DNA of 64,000 bases from Neisseria sp. 83E34 (GCF_001308015.1 NZ_LGYH01000002.1:229280-293279), one strand, 5' to 3'. Counted from the first letter of the stretch, positions 1-8,694 are shown. Made by a program: numbers and translations. Notes: generated by a model from the sequence alone, not told the origin.

Positions 1-784
1 CTTGCAGTTTCACTTCTCCGATACGGCTGTCGCGCTCTGGGAAACGTTCGTTCAGTTCCCGTCCCACCATCATGCGGACAACATCGTCGAAATGCGTGTC
101 GCCAATCTCTTTAGTGCCGACTGAAATGCCGTCGCGCAATACGGTAATGCGTTGGCAAATTTGAAAAATTTCCTCCATACGGTGCGACACGTAAACCAAA
201 CCGACGCCTTTTTCGGCAAGCTGCCGCACAATCACAAACAGCCGCTGGATTTCAGGCTCGGTTAAGGCTGCGGTCGGCTCGTCCATGATGATGACTTTCG
301 CATCAATGGAAAGCGCACGGGCGATTTCGACCAATTGCTGTTGGCCTACCGACAACTCTTTAATCAAAGTATCTGGGCCGAAGTTGGCCTGCAACGCGGC
401 AAGCTGCTCGGTCACAATTTTGGCCATTTCCTGCTTTTGCAGTACGCCGTGTTTGACGATTTCGCGCCCCAGAAAAAAGTTTTCCGCCACCGTCATTTCC
501 GGCAGCAGGTTGAGTTCTTGGTGGATGATGGCAATGCCGAGTTTTTGTGCGTCAACAGGGGTTTTGATGGTTTCTTCACGACCGTCAATCGATACCCGGC
601 CTTCTTCGGCCTGATAAATGCCGGTAAGTATTTTCATCAAAGTGGATTTGCCTGCGCCGTTCTCGCCCATCAGGGCATGCACTTCGCCGGCGCGCAAATC
701 AAAGTCCACACCGCGCAGCACCTGCACGGGGCCGAAGGATTTATTGATTTGCCGCATTTCCACCAATAATCTTGGCTGGTTCAT
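1..784 (-). CDS. rbsA: Sugar (ribose-type) ABC transporter ATP-binding protein, 3' part outside window
   Basis: This is the ATPase of a carbohydrate import ABC transporter of the RbsA/MglA type, which has two fused nucleotide-binding domains; only the first domain lies in the window. Translated from 784 downward it shows a Walker A GENGAGKST at residues 40-48, a Q-loop near IIHQELNL, the signature LSVGQQQ, and a Walker B MDEPTAAL followed by the H-loop SHRMEE. Its start codon overlaps the rbsD stop codon by one base (TAATG), so the two are translationally coupled. The neighbouring ribose pyranase makes ribose the likely substrate, but a related pentose or other sugar cannot be excluded. The periplasmic binding protein and permease must lie to the left. 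Confidence 0.88.
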   Translation of the reverse strand, partial: MNQPRLLVEMRQINKSFGPVQVLRGVDFDLRAGEVHALMGENGAGKSTLMKILTGIYQAEEGRVSIDGREETIKTPVDAQKLGIAIIHQELNLLPEMTVAENFFLGREIVKHGVLQKQEMAKIVTEQLAALQANFGPDTLIKELSVGQQQLVEIARALSIDAKVIIMDEPTAALTEPEIQRLFVIVRQLAEKGVGLVYVSHRMEEIFQICQRITVLRDGISVGTKEIGDTHFDDVVRMMVGRELNERFPERDSRIGEVKLQ

Positions 785-1185
785 TAAAACGGAACTCCGG
801 AGTGAAGAATAATATTGGTGTAAGGCGTTACGTCGCCGGTACGCACGACGGCGCGGGCGGTTTGAGAAAGCTGCTTGAGCGTTTCGTGGGTAACGGTGTC
901 GGTTTGAATCCGGTTATTTTCTGCGTGGTCGCGGGCGAAACGCCATAAATCGGGACTGCGCGTTTCGGTTTCTTCGGCCAGCGTGATCTTTTCCAAGCAG
1001 ATTTCCTGTAACACCGCATCCAGCACCTGCCTAAGCTTAGGCACGCCTAAGCTGACGGCCAAATCGATGCAAGGCACGCCGTGGGGCACGGGCAAACCGG
1101 CGTCACCGATGACCAGCATATCGCCGTGCCCTAATGAGGCAATGAGTTTGGACAGCTCCGCGTTGAGTACGCCTGTCTTTTTCAT
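784..1185 (-). CDS. rbsD: D-ribose pyranase
   Basis: RbsD interconverts the beta-pyranose and beta-furanose forms of D-ribose so that ribokinase can use the imported sugar. The protein is 133 aa, near the family length of about 130-140. It has the family hallmarks MKKTGVLNAELS, LGHGDMLVIGDAGLPVP with the catalytic His, and the C-terminal TPYTNIILHSGVPF. A longer reading to 1242 exists, but the ATG at 1185 has an AAGGA ribosome site a few bases upstream and gives the normal family N-terminus. It is the first gene of an operon with rbsA. Ribose import is not a typical trait of pathogenic Neisseria, so the locus is probably accessory. Confidence 0.93.
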   Translation of the reverse strand: MKKTGVLNAELSKLIASLGHGDMLVIGDAGLPVPHGVPCIDLAVSLGVPKLRQVLDAVLQEICLEKITLAEETETRSPDLWRFARDHAENNRIQTDTVTHETLKQLSQTARAVVRTGDVTPYTNIILHSGVPF

Positions 1186-1257
1186 GATGGTTCCTTCGCG
1201 TAAATTCTCTGTTGTGTTTATGATGGTGGAACGCCGAAGCAATTGATTTTTTTGATT

Positions 1258-1271
1258 GTAATTGGAATTAC
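1258..1271. promoter_or_regulatory. Palindrome upstream of rbsD, possible operator
   Basis: GTAATTGGAATTAC is a perfect 6-bp-arm palindrome with a two-base centre, about 75 bp upstream of the rbsD start in an otherwise gene-free leader. Its position suits a sugar-responsive repressor or activator site. No regulator gene is visible in the window, so the role is inference. Confidence 0.3.
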
Positions 1272-1380
1272 CTCCGATTACAAAGCGTAAGTATAATGGC
1301 TGGTTTGACTGTATTTCAACGGATATTTAGGAAATGGCCGGTTTTTGTTAAGGCGGTTTTGCAAAGCATCGACAGTAACA

Positions 1381-1412
1381 ATGCCTGTCTGAAAACTTTT
1401 TCAGACAGGCAT
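1381..1412 (-). terminator. Inverted DUS pair behind ubiG
   Basis: Two TGCCTGTCTGAA uptake sequences face each other with a short loop, giving a long perfect stem. It lies 26 bases beyond the ubiG stop codon and is the likely intrinsic terminator. Neisseria commonly uses paired DUS this way. Confidence 0.75.
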
Positions 1413-1437
1413 TGTTGCGTTGAAGCGGGAGAAAAGC

Positions 1438-2160
1438 TTACACCGGTTTGCAGGCAATCATGTAGTTCACATCGGTGTTGTCGTTTAAAGAATAAACTTT
1501 GGTCAGCGGGTTGTAGCCCATGCCCTTGGTGTCCACCACGTCAAGGCCGGCTTGGCGGCACATGCGTGCGAGCTCGGAGGGGGTGATGAATTTTTTCCAG
1601 TCGTGCGTGCCTTTGGGCACGAGGTTTAAAATGTATTCGGCGCCGAGAATGGCGTGAACGTAGGATTTCGGGTTGCGGTTGATGGTGGAGAAAAACACCA
1701 TGCCGTCGGGTTTCACCAGTTTGGCACAGGCGCGGATGATGGAAGCGGGGTCGGGAACGTGTTCCATCATTTCCATGCAGGTTACGATGTCGTAGCTGTG
1801 CGGGGCTTCGGCGGCCAAATCTTCCACGCTGATGCAGCGGTATTTCAGGTTGCCCACGCCGGATTCGAGCGCGTGCAGCTCGGCGATTTTCAGCGACTTT
1901 TCGGCCATATCGATGCCGGTTACGGCTTCTGCACCCAGTTTGGCCATACTTTCAGACAGGATACCGCCGCCGCAGCCGACATCCAGCACGTATTTTCCGG
2001 CCAGCTGCCCGTGCCGGTCGATATAGCCCAGCCGCAGGGGGTTGATGTCGTGCAGCGGTTTGAATTCGCCCGTGGTATCCCACCATTTGTGGGCGAGGCG
2101 GCTGAATTTGTCGATTTCGGCATCGTCTACATTACGTTCGGTTTCGGTGTGCTGATCCAT
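1438..2160 (-). CDS. ubiG: Ubiquinone biosynthesis O-methyltransferase UbiG
   Basis: UbiG performs both O-methylations of ubiquinone synthesis with S-adenosylmethionine, at the inner face of the cytoplasmic membrane. The 240-aa protein is of family length. The N-terminal [22 protein letters not shown] region is typical of UbiG. The SAM-binding motif [21 protein letters not shown], starts near residue 59, followed by the acidic GIDMAE. The C-terminal [21 protein letters not shown] is also family-specific. It stands alone, with a DUS terminator after it and an uncertain intergenic region before it. Confidence 0.96.
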   Translation of the reverse strand: MDQHTETERNVDDAEIDKFSRLAHKWWDTTGEFKPLHDINPLRLGYIDRHGQLAGKYVLDVGCGGGILSESMAKLGAEAVTGIDMAEKSLKIAELHALESGVGNLKYRCISVEDLAAEAPHSYDIVTCMEMMEHVPDPASIIRACAKLVKPDGMVFFSTINRNPKSYVHAILGAEYILNLVPKGTHDWKKFITPSELARMCRQAGLDVVDTKGMGYNPLTKVYSLNDNTDVNYMIACKPV

Positions 2161-2243
2161 GGTTTGCTCGTTGGAAGAATGAAAGATTGGCGGTATTTTA
2201 ACCCAGATTGCGCAGGGGCGCAGGCGGCTTGTCGGGCCGGTTG

Positions 2244-2277
2244 ATGCCTGTCTGAAAAAGTGATTTCAGACAGGCAT
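2244..2277. terminator. Inverted DUS pair
   Basis: ATGCCTGTCTGAAA and its reverse complement separated by a 6-base loop form a strong hairpin. It lies upstream of ubiG, so it probably ends a transcript coming from the right or from a lost gene. Confidence 0.5.
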
Positions 2278-2577
2278 TTATGAGCCGGTTCATGCTGCAA
2301 TATCTGACCACGATATGAATTGCTGGCGGAATACTGACGCACCGCTGCTGCGCTATTCTGTCGGACGGAGGCAATATCCGATTTAAGAGCGGGCACACAA
2401 GCTGCTTGCTTAAAGCATTCATACGGAGTAAAGGCAAAGGGCTGCCCGACAGGGTTCGAATCCCGCAGAAGTACAACTTATGCCCCGTACAAGTGATGCA
2501 GAAAAGCGTATCGTGCATTGTTACAACCGCGTGTCGGCTTGTAAAGGATGAGGGCGGGTGGAGAGGGAAACGGTTTG

Positions 2578-2607
2578 ATGCCTGTCTGAAAGCTTTCAGA
2601 CAGGCAT
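2578..2607. terminator. Inverted DUS pair, perfect palindrome
   Basis: The two DUS arms meet with no real loop (CTGAAAGCTTTCAG centre), a 30-base perfect palindrome. It sits 160 bases before the next plus-strand gene and could insulate it or end a minus-strand transcript. Confidence 0.5.
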
Positions 2608-2767
2608 TCTTGTTGGGGACATTAATGAATTCCACGGCATGATTCTGCATGGTCTTTATATGTGTAAATGGCGTTCACGGTTACCGCATTCATTCAACCA
2701 ATCAACTATACCGAGCCGGATAATGGTACACTTGCCGCCTTGTTGCCAAGAGTGAAAACATTTGAAA

Positions 2768-3307
2768 ATGAGAAGAATATTGTCATCGCTGCCGGTGTGG
2801 ATTGTGTTGGCGGATATGCTTTACGGGTTTTCCGCCAACCTGGCCAAAAGCCTGCATCTGAACCAACAGGAATTGCCCAAAGACGGGCTGCCCGTTGCGC
2901 CCGAAATCGCGTTTAACGGATTGCAAGTGCTGGCAAACGGCGGCATGGTGCTGATTGTGGGCTTCGGGTTGCTGGTGTTGCTACGGCTCAACCGCACCGT
3001 GTTGCAAAAGCGCGTGATGGATATCGGCTTTTTCTCCACGCTGGGCTTGCTTGCCGTGCTGGCATTTTCATTGGGTTCGCTATGGGAATGGGCGTGGGCC
3101 GTGGTGAAGATGGCGGGCGGGCAGCAGGTGGTATCGTTTTCTAATCCGCGCTACCTGATTGTAGCGCTGTGCCTTCCCTGGATTGCCATACTCGCTATCC
3201 TGCGCTTGGCCGGTTGGTACCGCTTGAGCAGGCGGCAAGAGCGGTTGATGGCAGCCCAAACGGGTTATGTGCCGGCCGAAGAAGAAACGCCGCCGCAAAA
3301 CGGATGA
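2768..3307 (+). CDS. Hypothetical inner-membrane protein
   Basis: I do not recognise this 179-aa protein. It has four likely membrane segments: around residues 6-22, 57-76, 90-115 and 128-147. A long loop after the first segment carries the Lys/Pro-rich NQQELPKDGLPVAPE. The tail is short, charged and cytosolic (RLSRRQERLMAAQ). A TTG codon two codons earlier is also open, but the ATG at 2768 is the simpler start; no strong ribosome site is seen. The gene ends just upstream of the RNase P RNA promoter, with a DUS (3308-3320) right after the stop. The steady reading frame and membrane pattern support a real gene. Confidence 0.7.
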   Translation: MRRILSSLPVWIVLADMLYGFSANLAKSLHLNQQELPKDGLPVAPEIAFNGLQVLANGGMVLIVGFGLLVLLRLNRTVLQKRVMDIGFFSTLGLLAVLAFSLGSLWEWAWAVVKMAGGQQVVSFSNPRYLIVALCLPWIAILAILRLAGWYRLSRRQERLMAAQTGYVPAEEETPPQNG

Positions 3308-3341
3308 TGCCTGTCTGAACCCCAATGCCGCTGCAACTTCA

Positions 3342-3350
3342 TGCTATAAT
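3342..3350 (+). promoter_or_regulatory. Extended -10 promoter of rnpB
   Basis: TGCTATAAT is a perfect extended -10 element placed about 10 bases before the first paired base of the RNase P RNA. No good -35 is visible, as expected for extended -10 promoters. Confidence 0.75.
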
Positions 3351-3359
3351 CGCCGCCGC

Positions 3360-3724
3360 ATACAGGTAAAACAGGCAATCGCCGCGCAAGGCTTCGCGCC
3401 TTGCGGGGAGGAAAGTCCGGGCTCCGAAGAGCAGAATGCCGGCTAACGGCCGGGCGCAGCAATGCGACGGAAAGTGGAACAGAAAGCAATACCGCCGATG
3501 GCTGCTTTGCGCAGCACAGGTAAGGGTGAAAAGGTGCGGTAAGAGCGCACCGTGCACTTGGTAACAAGGCGCAGCAGGCTAAACCCCATTCGGAGCAAGA
3601 CCAAACAGAACACCATGACGCTGCTCGCCGAGTGTTCGGGTAGGTTGCTGGAGCGCATCAGCAATGGTGCGACTAGAGGAATGATTGCCCAACGACAGAA
3701 CCCGGCTTATCGTTTTGCCTGTAT
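3360..3724 (+). ncRNA. rnpB: RNase P catalytic RNA (class A)
   Basis: This is the catalytic RNA that trims 5' leaders from tRNA precursors. The conserved GAGGAAAGTCCGGGCTCC (CR-I) lies at about 3406-3423. Further along come the CAGGGTAAGGGTGAAA-like core at about 3520, GGTAAGAGCGCACC near 3538, and the 3' conserved ACTAGAGGAATGATTGCCC at about 3672. The ends pair: TACAGGTAAAAC at 3361 with GTTTTGCCTGTA at 3712-3723, one G-U pair, forming P1. That stem followed by a T-rich stretch (3726-3739) may also help termination. Confidence 0.96.
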
Positions 3725-3751
3725 GCCTTTATTTTTTATTAAGAATTGAAC

Positions 3752-3797
3752 AATGCCTGTCTGAAAACTCGTACAGCTCGTTTTCGGACAGGCATTG
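3752..3797. terminator. Inverted DUS pair between rnpB and the FKBP gene
   Basis: Convergent genes flank this hairpin, so it can terminate both. One arm is degenerate (TTTTCGGACAGGCATT instead of TTTTCAGACAGGCATT). Confidence 0.7.
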
Positions 3798-3819
3798 GCT
3801 TATCCACGGTGCAAACCGG

Positions 3820-4146
3820 TCAATCGTGCACTTTCAGCAGCTCCACTTCGAATACCAGCGTGGCATTGGGCGGAATCACGCCGCCGGCACCACGCGCACC
3901 ATAACCCATTTCCGGCGGAATGGTCAGCTTGCGTTTGCCGCCTTCTTTCATGCCGCCGAAGCCTTCGTCCCAGCCGACAATCACTTGGCCCACGCCCAAA
4001 GTGATGGTAAGCGGCTGGCTGCGGTCGATGCTGGAATCGAACTTGGTACCGTCTTCCAGCCAGCCGGTGTAATGCACGGTAATTTCTTTACCTTTTACGG
4101 CTTCTTTGCCGCTGCCGGTTTCGATGTCTTCAATCTTCAGGCTCAT
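3820..4146 (-). CDS. FKBP-type peptidyl-prolyl cis-trans isomerase
   Basis: A single-domain, 108-aa FK506-binding-type prolyl isomerase that speeds proline isomerisation during protein folding. The FKBP core is complete: [22 protein letters not shown] motif at about 24-40, the [22 protein letters not shown] segment near 52-72, and [29 protein letters not shown] at the end. No signal peptide is present, so it should be cytoplasmic, like the small neisserial FKBP. Its start at 4146 is preceded by GGAGCG. It is probably a single-gene transcript ending at the DUS hairpin shared with rnpB. Confidence 0.93.
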   Translation of the reverse strand: MSLKIEDIETGSGKEAVKGKEITVHYTGWLEDGTKFDSSIDRSQPLTITLGVGQVIVGWDEGFGGMKEGGKRKLTIPPEMGYGARGAGGVIPPNATLVFEVELLKVHD

Positions 4147-4195
4147 AAACGCTCCTTACTGTTGCGGGTTGGAAATGCCCGAAGCGTAACACAGT

Positions 4196-4426
4196 TCAGC
4201 TGCCTACGCATTGGTGCAGCGGGATTTTGCTTTTCTTGGGCGAACGAATGCCTTTTTTGCGCTCATAGCGGTTCCATGCTTTTTCATGGAAATAAAACAC
4301 CACGGTATTGGCAAGCGGCTCAATCAGTGCCACCGCGCCGGAAATACCGATGCTGCCGGTAAGCAGATAAGCGATGCTGAAGGCAACGCCGAAGTGTAAA
4401 ATAGCAAAAGTAATGGTTTTCAACAT
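4196..4426 (-). CDS. DUF2061 family small membrane protein
   Basis: A 76-aa protein matching the DUF2061 pattern: KTITFAILHFGVAFSIAYLLTG, then GAVALIEPLANTVVFYFHEKAWNR. Two membrane segments (about 5-23 and 28-46) are followed by a basic tail. The function of the family is unknown. It lies upstream of the FKBP gene on the same strand, with 49 bases between, and may share its transcript. Its promoter should lie in the AT-rich stretch 4427-4560, which also serves the divergent dehydrogenase. Confidence 0.85.
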   Translation of the reverse strand: MLKTITFAILHFGVAFSIAYLLTGSIGISGAVALIEPLANTVVFYFHEKAWNRYERKKGIRSPKKSKIPLHQCVGS

Positions 4427-4583
4427 AATTTTAGAGTGGTTTGTGTTTTAATAATGAAACACAATATCACTTGCGATTAAAAAAGCCCATGTGATTTTCT
4501 TAATCTATTGTTAGTTAAAATAAATCGATAATAATATTTTTATTTAAAAATATTAAAACGCAATGATTCAAAAGGCTCAAAAA

Positions 4584-5531
4584 ATGTTCAATATCGTGAT
4601 TCTCGACCGAGATACCTTGCCCGGCCAAGCTTTCCAACCCGAATGCCCGCATACGCTCACCGAATATCCTTACACCGAGCCGGAAAACACCGCCGAACGG
4701 ATTGCCGGAGCCGATGTCATCATTACCAATAAAGTGGTGATTAATGCGCAACATATCGCCGACAACCCGCAGCTCAAGCTGATTGCCATTGCCGCCACCG
4801 GTTATGACAATGTTGATATTCAAGCCGCCCAAGCAGCGGGCGTAACCGTGTGCAACATCCGCGCTTACGGCAACGAATCGGTGGCCGAACATGCGTTTAT
4901 GCTGATGATTGCCCTGATGCGCAACCTGCCCGCATACCAGCGCGACGTGGCCGCTGGCGTATGGGAGCAGGCGCGTTTTTTCTGCCACTTCGGCGCACCC
5001 ATGCGTGATTTGAATGGCAAAACACTGGCGATTTTCGGGCGCGGCAATATCGGCAAGATGCTGGCCGGTTATGCGGAGGCGTTTAAAATGAACGTGGTGT
5101 TCGGGGAACACAAACATGCTTCAACCGTGCGCGAAGGGTATGTGCCATTTGAAGAAGCCATCCGCAGCGCCGATGTGGTTTCCCTGCATTGCCCGCTCAA
5201 CCCGCAAACGCGTAATATGATAGGCGAGGCCGAGCTGCAAAACATGAAACCCGGCGCTATCCTGATTAACTGCGGACGCGGCGGCCTAGTCGACGAACAC
5301 GCCCTGATTGCCGCGCTGAAATACGGCGCGCTGGGCGGCGCCGGTTTCGACGTGCTCACCGAAGAGCCGCCGCGCAACGGCAACCCTCTGCTCAAAACCC
5401 GTCTGCCCAACCTGATTGTCACGCCGCATATGGCTTGGGGCAGCATCGAAGCACGCAACCGTTTGTTTGATATTCTGCGTGAAAATGTGGAGCGGTTTGT
5501 AGAGGGTAAGCCGCAGAATGTGGTGGTGTAG
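4584..5531 (+). CDS. hprA: D-2-hydroxyacid dehydrogenase (glycerate/hydroxypyruvate type)
   Basis: An NAD(P)-dependent D-isomer-specific 2-hydroxyacid dehydrogenase, probably reducing hydroxypyruvate or glyoxylate. The 315-aa protein has an N-terminal substrate domain with ATGYDNVD. A Rossmann domain follows with GRGNIG near residue 150. The catalytic trio is present: Arg in INCGRGGLVD, Glu in LTEEPP and His in TPHMAWGS. An in-frame ATG at 4563 would add seven residues without a family counterpart; the ATG at 4584 gives the expected MFNIVILD start, though its ribosome site is weak. Exact substrate is inference from the HprA-like sequence. Confidence 0.88.
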   Translation: MFNIVILDRDTLPGQAFQPECPHTLTEYPYTEPENTAERIAGADVIITNKVVINAQHIADNPQLKLIAIAATGYDNVDIQAAQAAGVTVCNIRAYGNESVAEHAFMLMIALMRNLPAYQRDVAAGVWEQARFFCHFGAPMRDLNGKTLAIFGRGNIGKMLAGYAEAFKMNVVFGEHKHASTVREGYVPFEEAIRSADVVSLHCPLNPQTRNMIGEAELQNMKPGAILINCGRGGLVDEHALIAALKYGALGGAGFDVLTEEPPRNGNPLLKTRLPNLIVTPHMAWGSIEARNRLFDILRENVERFVEGKPQNVVV

Positions 5532-5538
5532 CTGAATA

Positions 5539-5572
5539 ATGCCTGTCTGAAAAGATGGATTCAGACAGGCAT
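5539..5572 (+). terminator. Inverted DUS pair behind hprA
   Basis: DUS arms with an 8-base loop start 8 bases after the hprA stop codon; likely intrinsic terminator. Confidence 0.75.
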
Positions 5573-5581
5573 ACTGTTCAA

Positions 5582-5590
5582 TGCTAAAAT
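5582..5590 (+). promoter_or_regulatory. Extended -10 element before dinG
   Basis: TGCTAAAAT, an extended -10 match, lies 63 bases upstream of the chosen dinG start and right after the preceding terminator. It overlaps the alternative ATG at 5581, which argues against that longer start. Confidence 0.45.
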
Positions 5591-5652
5591 ATCACCTTAA
5601 ATACACACAGAGGGCGGGCATACTTGCCGGCCCGCTTTTCATTGCCGCCAAC

Positions 5653-7788
5653 ATGCTGACCGATCTAGAAAAAAATGCCATCCGCGACCATTACCGCGCC
5701 ATTTCCGAAAACCTGCCGCAGTTCACGCCGCGTCCTTCGCAGCGCGAAATGATTGCGGCCGTGGCCAATGCGTTTTCACGCAGCAAAGTGCGGGAAGAGG
5801 GCGAAGAAACGCCCGTGCGCGAGGGAGAAAGTATCGCCGTTATCGAAGGGCCCACCGGTGTGGGCAAGTCGCTGGCTTACTTGCTGGCGGGCGGCATTAT
5901 GGCGCAAACGCGCGGCAAGCGTCTGATTGTATCGAGCGCCACCGTGGCTTTGCAGGAGCAACTGGTTAACCGTGATTTGCCTTTTCTGGTGGAAAAAAGC
6001 GGCCTTGAATTAAGCTTCGCGCTCGCCAAAGGCCGCGGCCGTTATCTGTGCCCTTATAAGCTCTACCAGCTCACCCAAACCAATGCGCAAACCAACCTTT
6101 TGGGTTTTGAAGATGTGCCTTCCGTGATGTTCAGTGATAAACCGAGTTCGGAAGATTTGGATACTTTGCGCAAAATGGCGGACGAGTTTGCCGCCCGCCG
6201 CTTCAATGGCGATCGCGATACTTGGCCGGAAAAAATCCCCGATAAATTATGGTTTCAAGTGACCAACGACAGGCACGGCTGTCTGAAAGCCGCCTGCCCC
6301 AACCGCCCGGAGTGCCCGTTTTTCTTAGCGCGGGAAACGTTGGAAACCGTGGATGTGGTGGTGGCCAACCATGATTTGCTGCTTTCCGACATCAGCATGG
6401 GCGGCGGCGTGATACTGCCCGCACCTGAAAACAGTTTCTATTGTATTGACGAAGCACACCATCTGCCCAAAAAAGCCCTCAGCCGCTTCGCCGCGGAGCA
6501 TTCGGTAAACCTGGCGATGTGGACGGTGGAAAAACTGCCCGCCATTGTGAACAAAGTGGCCGCGCTGACCGACAAAACCGAGCCGGCAAACTTGGCCGAT
6601 GAAGCCGCCGCCAGCTTGCAGGAAAGCCTGTCTGAATGGTTGTTTCATCTTAGCAGCGAACCGAAATTGGATTTAAGCGGCAAAGATAATGACCCTGTTT
6701 GGCTGTGGGAAGACGGCAAAATTCCGCCTGATTTGGCTTTGCTGGTCTCCAACACGCACACCGCGGCCAAAAGCCTGTTAAAAAACATATATAGCTTAAG
6801 CGATGCGCTGGCCGCCGCACGCCGCGATAAAGACAAAGACGGCCCGCTAATCGACCGCCTCACCGGCGAATTCGGCCTTTTTGTGGCGCGTGTCGAACAA
6901 ATTGCCGCTGTGTGGGAATTGATGGCGACCGAGCCGGAGGAAGGGCAGGAGCCGCTGGCCAAATGGGTAGAGCGAAAAACCGGCGACAAAAACGACTATA
7001 TATTCAATGCCAGCCCCATCAGCAGCGCAGGCCATCTGGCCAACGGTTTATGGCGCCGCGCCGCAGGTGCCTTATTAACCTCGGCTACCTTGCGCTCACT
7101 GGGCAATTTCGACCTGCTGTTGCGCCAAACAGGCCTGATATGGCTGCCCGATACCACCACGCTGGCTTTGCAAAGCCCGTTTAATTTTGCCGGGCAAGGC
7201 GAGCTTTATATTCCGCCGTTGGCCGCCAGCCCGAAAACGCCGGATGCGCACACCGATGCCATTGTCGAATGGCTGCCCAAGCTGGTATCAGCCGAAGAAG
7301 CTATCGGCACGCTGGTGTTGTTTACCTCGAAAAAACAGATGAACGAAGTGGCCATGCGCTTGCCGGAAAGCCATTTGCCTTATCTTTTGATACAGGGGGA
7401 AATCCCCAAAGCCGTTCTGTTGCAAAAGCATTACGAAGCGATTGCAGCAGGCCGCCCCAGTATCATTTTCGGGCTGGACAGCTTCGCCGAAGGCTTGGAT
7501 TTGCCCGGCGATGCCTGCGTGCAGGTTATCATCGCCAAATTGCCGTTTTCCATGCCCGATAACCCGATTGAAAAAACACAAAGCCGCTGGATTGAGCAGC
7601 GCGGCGGCACACCGTTTATGGAAATTACCGTACCGGAAGCCAGCATCAAGTTGGTGCAGGCCGTGGGCAGGCTTATCCGCACAGAGCGCGACTACGGCCG
7701 CGTAACCATCCTTGACACCCGAATCCAAACCCATGCTTACGGCAAACGCCTGCTCGCTTGCCTACCACCGTTTAAGCGGATAGGTTGA
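5653..7788 (+). CDS. dinG: ATP-dependent DNA helicase DinG
   Basis: DinG is an XPD-like superfamily 2 helicase (5'-3') that resolves R-loops and D-loops and helps with damaged or colliding replication. From the ATG at 5653 it is 711 aa. Walker A GPTGVGKS is at residues 66-73 and the DEAH box (IDEAHH) begins at 266. Four cysteines at 133, 210, 215 and 221 are placed as the [4Fe-4S] ligands of the XPD iron-sulfur domain. Motif VI QAVGRLIRTERDYGRV sits near the C-terminus. An earlier ATG at 5581 adds 24 residues that look non-conserved. The single-copy gene stands between a DUS terminator and a long gene-poor stretch. Confidence 0.95.
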   Translation: MLTDLEKNAIRDHYRAISENLPQFTPRPSQREMIAAVANAFSRSKVREEGEETPVREGESIAVIEGPTGVGKSLAYLLAGGIMAQTRGKRLIVSSATVALQEQLVNRDLPFLVEKSGLELSFALAKGRGRYLCPYKLYQLTQTNAQTNLLGFEDVPSVMFSDKPSSEDLDTLRKMADEFAARRFNGDRDTWPEKIPDKLWFQVTNDRHGCLKAACPNRPECPFFLARETLETVDVVVANHDLLLSDISMGGGVILPAPENSFYCIDEAHHLPKKALSRFAAEHSVNLAMWTVEKLPAIVNKVAALTDKTEPANLADEAAASLQESLSEWLFHLSSEPKLDLSGKDNDPVWLWEDGKIPPDLALLVSNTHTAAKSLLKNIYSLSDALAAARRDKDKDGPLIDRLTGEFGLFVARVEQIAAVWELMATEPEEGQEPLAKWVERKTGDKNDYIFNASPISSAGHLANGLWRRAAGALLTSATLRSLGNFDLLLRQTGLIWLPDTTTLALQSPFNFAGQGELYIPPLAASPKTPDAHTDAIVEWLPKLVSAEEAIGTLVLFTSKKQMNEVAMRLPESHLPYLLIQGEIPKAVLLQKHYEAIAAGRPSIIFGLDSFAEGLDLPGDACVQVIIAKLPFSMPDNPIEKTQSRWIEQRGGTPFMEITVPEASIKLVQAVGRLIRTERDYGRVTILDTRIQTHAYGKRLLACLPPFKRIG

Positions 7789-8552
7789 TGAGTCTGACGG
7801 TGTTATATATAGCAAAGCATACTTTTCGATAAATTTTCTACATAGTTTATTCAGAAGACTTCAAACAATTTGTAATTCGAAAAACTTCATCAAGGGCGGA
7901 CTATTTGCGGAATGGAAGAGGAATTCGGCATCACTATCTCCTCCAGAATAACAAAAAATGCGCAAAATCAGCCCGTAAGCCCTGCTCGAAGATGTTACAT
8001 ACCATCCTAATAACTATTGTCATGAAAGAGTGGTAATGCTTCGGTTGTTCCTAACTACTGCCATATACAATGCATTGAAACGGCATATCATCTGTAGAAA
8101 AATATTAACTGACACCCCGAGATAGATATAAAACTCCGAAAAAACCTGCTGAAGCTGTTGTTCCGCCGTATCCGTCGTAGCCTCCGAATTGTTTATTTAG
8201 ACGTAAAGCGGATTCAGAAAATCCCTTACCAACATTATGGTTATACTCCGAAAAACAGCTTGCCCTCGGGCTGTTTGATTTCAGTATTAACGTCAAATAT
8301 TTGGTACTTGGATGGAATTTCGAATCATCACAAAGCAGAGCGCGGTGATCGATAATACGATTTTCATAAAAGAAGAAATGGGCTTGGGTTAAAGGCATTG
8401 TCAAAGGCATCATTGAGCCAACAACAGCTCACAGATATAGATTGGTTGTTTCAAATGTGTATCGATAAATAAGTTTATTTGCCGTAGTGATTTCTTTAAT
8501 ATGTTAAGAATTATTCAGATGAGACATAAAATTTCACAAAAATTGAATAAAG
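7789..8552. other. Gene-poor, AT-rich region
   Basis: About 760 bases with no gene I can support. The longest frame is on the minus strand, 8105-8413 (102 codons), ending in a Gly-rich segment (GGYDGYGGTTASAGFFG). It has no ribosome site and no recognised family. No DUS hairpin ends dinG here. Overall it looks like decayed coding DNA. Confidence 0.35.
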
Positions 8553-8581
8553 TTGACAAAACTGCAGTTCTCATTTAATTT
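8553..8581 (+). promoter_or_regulatory. Probable sigma-70 promoter of tctC
   Basis: TTGACA at 8553-8558, a 17-base spacer and TAATTT at 8576-8581, about 115 bases before the tctC start. The -35 is perfect and the -10 weak, which may indicate regulation. Confidence 0.55.
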
Positions 8582-8694
8582 CTGTGCCTTAAGTCTTACA
8601 TTAGGCTAGGTTAAGAGCTTTATTACACTTGAAATAAGGGTTGGCAATTCGCTTAGCAAATCTTAATACACATACCTCTTCCGGAGAAACAAAG

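Larger units (their letters stand above)
2161..2767. other. Intergenic region without a recognised gene
   Basis: About 600 bases between ubiG and the membrane protein gene. It contains two inverted DUS pairs (2244-2277 and 2578-2607). Short open frames on both strands have no recognisable protein features. A GGGTTCGAATCCC string near 2452 resembles a tRNA T-loop but has no matching cloverleaf. The segment between the two DUS pairs may be a decayed gene; nothing firmer can be said. Confidence 0.4.

Noticed and set aside
1654..2244. 196-codon plus-strand frame over ubiG
   Set aside because: Shadow of ubiG; the DNA is fully explained by the methyltransferase.
2440..2480. Possible tRNA, from the T-loop-like GGGTTCGAATCCC
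   Set aside because: No T-stem of five pairs, no acceptor partner and no anticodon arm upstream or on the other strand.
3685..4362. 225-codon plus-strand frame over the FKBP gene
   Set aside because: Opposite-strand shadow of FKBP and DUF2061 genes, which have clear family motifs.
8105..8413. Minus-strand 102-codon frame as a gene
   Set aside because: No ribosome site, no recognisable family and start in low-complexity context; kept only as part of the gene-poor region.
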